Assembly: GCA_035515515.1 (NCBI GenBank)
Contig: DATJBC010000080.1
Coordinates: 1-10,386, forward strand
Direction of reading: 5' to 3'
DNA: 10,386 bases
Source: DATJBC01 sp035515515
GTDB taxonomy: Bacteria > Actinomycetota > Acidimicrobiia > Acidimicrobiales > UBA8190
Shown: one piece after another, positions 7,179-10,386 of the stretch
How positions within the stretch are numbered: the first letter of the stretch is position 1
How the letters are laid out: the number at the start of each line of letters is the position of its first letter
Position numbers and translations under genes: made by a program
The notes under the pieces: generated by a model
Seen by the model: the letters and a program-made list of their open reading frames with translations, nothing else
Databases searched by the model: none
Told to the model about the DNA's origin: nothing

Positions 7179-7394
7179 ATGGGGGCATGTGCCGGCACGT
7201 TGGTCGTGCACGAGGACGGGACGCCGGTCTGGTGCTCGGAGGAGCTCGGCGGCCGGGTGTGCGGCGACCGGTCCTACGAGCGGCACCGCTCGTTCCAGTC
7301 GTGCCGGGTGGCACTGCGGCTGGGCTGCCCGGAGTGCGTCGGGGCCACCCTGGCCGAGGCGCACGTCCCCCGGGCACAGGCCGGCATGGTCTGA
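7179..7394 (+). CDS. Small Cys-rich protein of unknown function
   Basis: I do not recognise this 71-residue protein. It is very likely a real gene: it has an ATG with a good Shine-Dalgarno site, a clean stop, and almost every codon ends in G or C with a sensible amino-acid mix. It has six cysteines (4, 19, 28, 42, 50, 53) and three histidines (11, 36, 62). The CPEC pair at 50-53 is a CxxC knuckle, and Cys19/Cys28 or Cys28/Cys42 could supply the other ligands of a zinc-ribbon-like site. There is no signal peptide and no membrane helix, so it should be cytoplasmic. It is divergent from the rhamnosidase and sits 106 bp upstream of the methyltransferase on the same strand, separated from it by a strong palindrome, so co-transcription is uncertain. 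A small zinc-binding or redox protein is plausible; nothing more can be claimed. Confidence 0.75.
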   Translation: MGACAGTLVVHEDGTPVWCSEELGGRVCGDRSYERHRSFQSCRVALRLGCPECVGATLAEAHVPRAQAGMV

Positions 7395-7399
7395 ACGCT

Positions 7400-7421
7400 C
7401 CCACCCGGCCGGCCGGGAGGG
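7400..7421 (+). terminator. Strong GC palindrome after the small Cys-rich gene (possible terminator)
   Basis: CCCGGCCGGCCGGG at 7404-7417 is a perfect 14 bp palindrome. One A/A mismatch outside it, three more C/G pairs extend the symmetry to 7400-7421. It starts 5 bp after the stop codon. As RNA it would form a very stable hairpin, but no T tract follows. It could terminate or attenuate read-through into the methyltransferase, or be a DNA-binding site. Confidence 0.4.
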
Positions 7422-7500
7422 CCCGACCGGCGGGGCGAGTGACGCCCCCCGGGCGCGCGGGCTTTGGCATCCTGGGCGCACCCCGTCGGAGGGGCCGCCC

Positions 7501-8217
7501 ATGTTCCGCGCCAGCGCGCATCTCTACGACCTCATCTACGCCGCCGCCGGCAAGGACTACGCGGCCGAGTCGGCCGAGGTCCACCGCCTCGTCCAGCAGC
7601 GCCGCCCCGGGGCGCGCTCGCTGCTCGACGTGGCCTGTGGCACCGGGGGCCACCTGCGCCACCTCCGGCGGTGGTACGAGGTCACCGGCGTCGACATCGA
7701 CCCCGCCATGCTCGACGAGGCCGCCCGGCACCTCCCGGGCGTGCCCCTCGTCGCCCAGGACATGGCGCGCCTCGACCTCGGCACCAATTTCGACGCCGTG
7801 GTGTGCCTGTTCAGCTCGATCGGGTACCTCCCCGACCGCGCCGCCCTGGACAGCACGGCCCGGTCCCTGGCCGGCCACCTGGCCGAGGGGGGCGTGGTGG
7901 TGGTGGACGGCTGGGTGCGGCCCGACGCCTGGCGCGACGACGCCGGCGTGCAGGTGGAGACGGCCGCCGACGACGCCACCACCGTGGTGCGCATGAGCGC
8001 CTCCCGGCGCCAGGGCGCCGTCACCCATCTCGAGATGCACCACCTGGTGGCGACGGCCGGCGGCATCGAGCACATCGTGGAGGACCACCGCCTCACGCTG
8101 TTCGCGCCGGGGGACTACGAGGCGGCCTTCGGCGGGGCCGGGCTGGTGCTCGAGACGGTGCCCGGCCCCATGCCGGGGCGCGACCGCTACGTGGGGGTGC
8201 GGCGGGGCGGGGTCTAG
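7501..8217 (+). CDS. Class I SAM-dependent methyltransferase, similar to TDP-aminosugar N,N-dimethyltransferases
   Basis: The 238-residue protein has a Rossmann-type SAM site: motif I LLDVACGTGGHL at 41-52, Asp65 in VTGVDIDPAML for the ribose hydroxyls, Asp87 in AQDMARLDL near the adenine, and FDAVVCLFSSIGYL at 97-110 at the strand-4/active-site edge. From memory of the family, the N-terminal AHLYDLIYAAAGKDYAAE, the CLFSSIGYL segment, LTLF at 198-201 and the end RYVGVRR match the DesVI/TylM1/EryCVI group, which dimethylates the amine of TDP-3-amino-dideoxyhexoses in macrolide pathways. That makes N-methylation of a small amine or amino sugar the best guess. Start is ATG with GGAGGGG 6 nt upstream. 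No sugar aminotransferase, dehydratase or glycosyltransferase is in the window, so the substrate may differ. It converges on the diguanylate cyclase gene with only 16 bp between stops. Confidence 0.92.
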   Translation: MFRASAHLYDLIYAAAGKDYAAESAEVHRLVQQRRPGARSLLDVACGTGGHLRHLRRWYEVTGVDIDPAMLDEAARHLPGVPLVAQDMARLDLGTNFDAVVCLFSSIGYLPDRAALDSTARSLAGHLAEGGVVVVDGWVRPDAWRDDAGVQVETAADDATTVVRMSASRRQGAVTHLEMHHLVATAGGIEHIVEDHRLTLFAPGDYEAAFGGAGLVLETVPGPMPGRDRYVGVRRGGV

Positions 8218-8233
8218 GGCGAGGCCGAGGCGC

Positions 8234-10183
8234 TCAGCTGTTGGCCGACAGCATCTGGTCGCGCCGGAGGCGGGCCGCCTTCTTGGCCTCGTACATGGCC
8301 TCGTCGGCCTGGCGCACGAGCACCATGGGGTCGGTGTCGGCGTCGCAGCGGGTGAGCGCCACGCCCACGCTCGCCTCCAGCGGGACCAGGGCGCCGTCCA
8401 CGGGGATGCGGCACTGCGCCACGCGCTCCCGGATGCTGTCCACCACCGTGTCGCCGTCACAGCTGTGGTCGTGGCACAGCACCACCAGGAACTCGTCGCC
8501 GCCCAGGCGCCCTACCACGTCGCAGTCGCCGGTGGCGGTGGCCAGCGCCATGGCGGTGGCCAGGATGGCGGTGTCGCCGACCTCGTGCCCGTAGGTGTCG
8601 TTCAGCGGCTTCAGCCCGTCGAGGTCGATGAACAGGACGGCCACCGTCTCGCCCGCCTCACGGCGGCGGGACACGTCGTTGGTGAGGTAGTCGAGCACGG
8701 CGGCACGGTTGAGGAGGCCGGTGAGCCCGTCGTGGGTGGCGGCCTCGTGCAAGAGGGCCCGCTGCAGCTCGCGCTCGCGGATGCGGGCGGCCAGGGTGTC
8801 CACCGACGCCTGCAGTGCCCGGCCCGTGCGTCCCGGCAGCGGGACCAGCAGTTCGGGGTGCGACAGGTCCTCGGCGGCCAGCGCCACGGCCTTGGCCTCC
8901 ACCGCCTTCAGGGTGGACGCCATGTCGTTGAAGGCCTCGGTGGTGTCCTCCACCTGTCGGGGCCCGCCGGGCGGGAGGCGCTCGAGGTCGAAGTCGCCGT
9001 GGTGGATCCGCGTGGCCCCCGCCGCCAGGCGCTCGAGGGGGCGGATCAGCACGCGGCCGGCGAAGACCACGCTGCCCAGGCACACCAGGGCCAGCACGCC
9101 CAGGAACGACACCTCGAGCACGAAGCGCCCCGTGGCCGCCTTGGATTGGGCGAGCGCCGCGCTGCGCAGGTCGTTGGACGCCGAGGTGACCAGCTTGTTC
9201 AGGTCGAGAAGGTACTGGAGGCCCGGCGTCATCGACTTCCCCGCGAAGGCGAGGTTGCCGAGGAAGGGCGGCTTGGTGCCGTTGAGGGCGGTGTTCACGC
9301 CCAGCTGCACGGTGGCCGCGAAGGCCCGGTCGACCGGGTCGGTCGTCAGGTGGACCCAGGCCCGGGAGGCGGTCCCGCTCAGATGCCCGGCGAACTGCGC
9401 GGTGGCGGTCCCGAACTCGCCCGCCGCCTGGATGAGGGCCTCCTTGGAGTTGGCCGGGCCCAGGCCCTCGAGCACGAAGATCGCCCCCTGGATCTCCGCC
9501 CCGCCGGCCAGGAACGCCGCGTAGGCCTGGCGCAGGGCGGCCGCGTTGACCTCGAACGACCCCGGCGGCTGCCACTGCGAGATGGCCGACTGCAGGTTGG
9601 CGTAGTCGCGATACCAGATGGCGTCGATGTCGGTCGCCATCTTGTTGAGGAAGCGCTGCACCACGTCGAAGGACACGGCCTTGTTGGCGACCTCGTTGAT
9701 CAACGTGCCCAGCGTCTTGGTGTCGGCCCGCAGCGTCGGGGTGGACCGGAAGGTCGGGAACCCGTCGATCTGCTTGGTGCCCTGGGCCAGCTGCACGTGG
9801 AAGGGGACCTTCTGCTGGAGCAGGGCGTCGAGCTCGCTCTCGCTCACCCCGAGCTGCGCGGCGTAGGACACCGCCGAGAGCGGCACTTCGATCGAATTCA
9901 TCTGCGCCCGCGCCGACGCCACGACCTCGAGCTCCTCGGCGTCCTGGGCGGCCACCGCCGCGTGCACGCGCGTCGCCCACGCCGACGACGCCGAGGACAC
10001 GATGAGGATGCCCGTCGACACGAGCGGGACCAGCACGACGAGGGCCAGGACCAGCCGGACCCCGGGGCGCCAGCTGCGCGCGGCGCGCTCGTGCCTGTCG
10101 TCGTCGTGCGCCGGGGCGCCGCGACCGGGGGCCTCCGCTCGCGAGCGGTCCACGCCGTTGGGGTTGGGATCGAACACGGACAT
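8234..10183 (-). CDS. Membrane-bound diguanylate cyclase: helical extracytoplasmic sensor, HAMP, GGDEF
   Basis: This 649-residue protein is predicted to make cyclic di-GMP from two GTP in response to an outside signal. A charged cytoplasmic N-terminus (1-42) is followed by TM1 (about 43-64), an extracytoplasmic region of about 285 residues (65-352) that looks mostly helical and that I do not recognise, TM2 (about 354-376), HAMP (about 377-430; RPLERLAAG and HGDFDLERL), a helical linker, and GGDEF (about 484-642; DGLTGLLNRAAVLDYL, FIDLDGLKPLNDTYGHEVGD, GRLGGDEFLVV, EASVGVALT, ADEAMYEAKK). The active motif GGDEF (561-565) and the metal-binding Asp520 are intact. The product-inhibition I-site, normally RxxD five residues before GGDEF, reads GDCD, so its Arg is missing. 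There is no EAL domain. ATG at 10183 is used; an in-frame TTG at 10192 has AAGGTG 8 nt upstream and would add three residues. Confidence 0.95.
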   Translation of the reverse strand: MSVFDPNPNGVDRSRAEAPGRGAPAHDDDRHERAARSWRPGVRLVLALVVLVPLVSTGILIVSSASSAWATRVHAAVAAQDAEELEVVASARAQMNSIEVPLSAVSYAAQLGVSESELDALLQQKVPFHVQLAQGTKQIDGFPTFRSTPTLRADTKTLGTLINEVANKAVSFDVVQRFLNKMATDIDAIWYRDYANLQSAISQWQPPGSFEVNAAALRQAYAAFLAGGAEIQGAIFVLEGLGPANSKEALIQAAGEFGTATAQFAGHLSGTASRAWVHLTTDPVDRAFAATVQLGVNTALNGTKPPFLGNLAFAGKSMTPGLQYLLDLNKLVTSASNDLRSAALAQSKAATGRFVLEVSFLGVLALVCLGSVVFAGRVLIRPLERLAAGATRIHHGDFDLERLPPGGPRQVEDTTEAFNDMASTLKAVEAKAVALAAEDLSHPELLVPLPGRTGRALQASVDTLAARIRERELQRALLHEAATHDGLTGLLNRAAVLDYLTNDVSRRREAGETVAVLFIDLDGLKPLNDTYGHEVGDTAILATAMALATATGDCDVVGRLGGDEFLVVLCHDHSCDGDTVVDSIRERVAQCRIPVDGALVPLEASVGVALTRCDADTDPMVLVRQADEAMYEAKKAARLRRDQMLSANS

Positions 10184-10386
10184 GCTGCACAACTTCTCGA
10201 CACCTTGGCGCCGGGCCTTGACCGCTTCCTGGGGGGCCGGGCCGAGATGTCAGGAGGCCCTGACGCCGGGGGCCGGCCGGCCGAGCACGACGCGGCGTGC
10301 CCGGTCCCCGCCGGCGGCGCCGGACGTTGGGCGCCCATTGTGACCGTGCGCCCGACAGGCCCGCCCAACTGGTGCTTCGCGCCACA
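10184..10386 (-). promoter_or_regulatory. Upstream region of the diguanylate cyclase gene
   Basis: No coding signal is seen in these 203 bp, which run to the window edge. An inverted repeat with perfect 8 bp arms lies at 10326-10333 (GTTGGGCG) and 10362-10369 (CGCCCAAC), 28 bp apart. A leftward -10-like CACAAT (complement of 10337-10342) lies between the arms but lacks a good -35 at normal spacing. The promoter of the cyclase gene is expected here by position only. Confidence 0.3.

Noticed and set aside
3593..8217. A sugar-related biosynthetic cluster made of rhamnosidase, VOC protein and aminosugar-type methyltransferase
   Set aside because: The methyltransferase is on the opposite strand, and no dehydratase, aminotransferase, glycosyltransferase or synthase is present, so proximity alone does not support a pathway.
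10337..10343. CRP/FNR-like half site (TTGTGA) upstream of the cyclase gene
   Set aside because: No matching second half TCACA at the required 6 bp spacing is present.
1..10386. CRISPR arrays, tRNA, rRNA, insertion sequences, defence or phage modules
   Set aside because: No regularly spaced repeats, no tRNA-like cloverleaf with CCA-end context, no transposase or integrase motifs and no toxin-antitoxin pair were found by eye; a covariance-model search could still find a small RNA.

Overview
The window is about 10.4 kb of very GC-rich DNA with gene-dense layout, strong G/C preference at third codon positions, GTG as well as ATG starts, and purine-rich Shine-Dalgarno sites. This fits a high-GC Actinomycetota chromosome. 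A lineage such as Acidimicrobiia is a guess that the window cannot prove. I see no rRNA, tRNA, CRISPR array, insertion sequence, phage gene or plasmid function.

Left part (1-3553): a branched-chain amino acid-type ABC importer reads leftward. It consists of a substrate-binding lipoprotein whose stop overlaps the start of a LivH-type permease by 4 bp; the permease runs off the left edge. Divergent from it, across a 284 bp intergenic region, is a membrane protein with a cytoplasmic HTH, one transmembrane helix and an extracytoplasmic beta-rich domain, which is RodZ-like in layout.

Middle (3593-7005): two leftward genes, a large Tat-exported GH78-type alpha-L-rhamnosidase and, 77 bp downstream, a VOC (glyoxalase-fold) protein with a complete set of four candidate metal ligands. 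The VOC gene converges on the RodZ-like gene with a short GC hairpin between them.

Right part (7179-10386): two rightward genes, a 71-residue protein with six cysteines that I cannot assign, and a class I SAM methyltransferase resembling the TDP-aminosugar N,N-dimethyltransferases (DesVI/TylM1 type). Convergent with it, 16 bp away, is a two-TM membrane diguanylate cyclase with a large unrecognised helical extracytoplasmic sensor, HAMP and an intact GGDEF motif, but an I-site that lacks its arginine.

The genes look like a housekeeping/environmental-response stretch rather than one coordinated machine: solute uptake, extracellular rhamnoside hydrolysis, envelope shape or signalling, and c-di-GMP signalling. 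I found no convincing new multi-gene system. The best leads are the small Cys-rich protein, the sensor domain of the cyclase, the methyltransferase standing without sugar-biosynthesis partners, the long Ala/Gly tether of the binding protein, and a 9 bp inverted repeat pair in the divergent control region. No gene-free stretch exceeds 300 bp.
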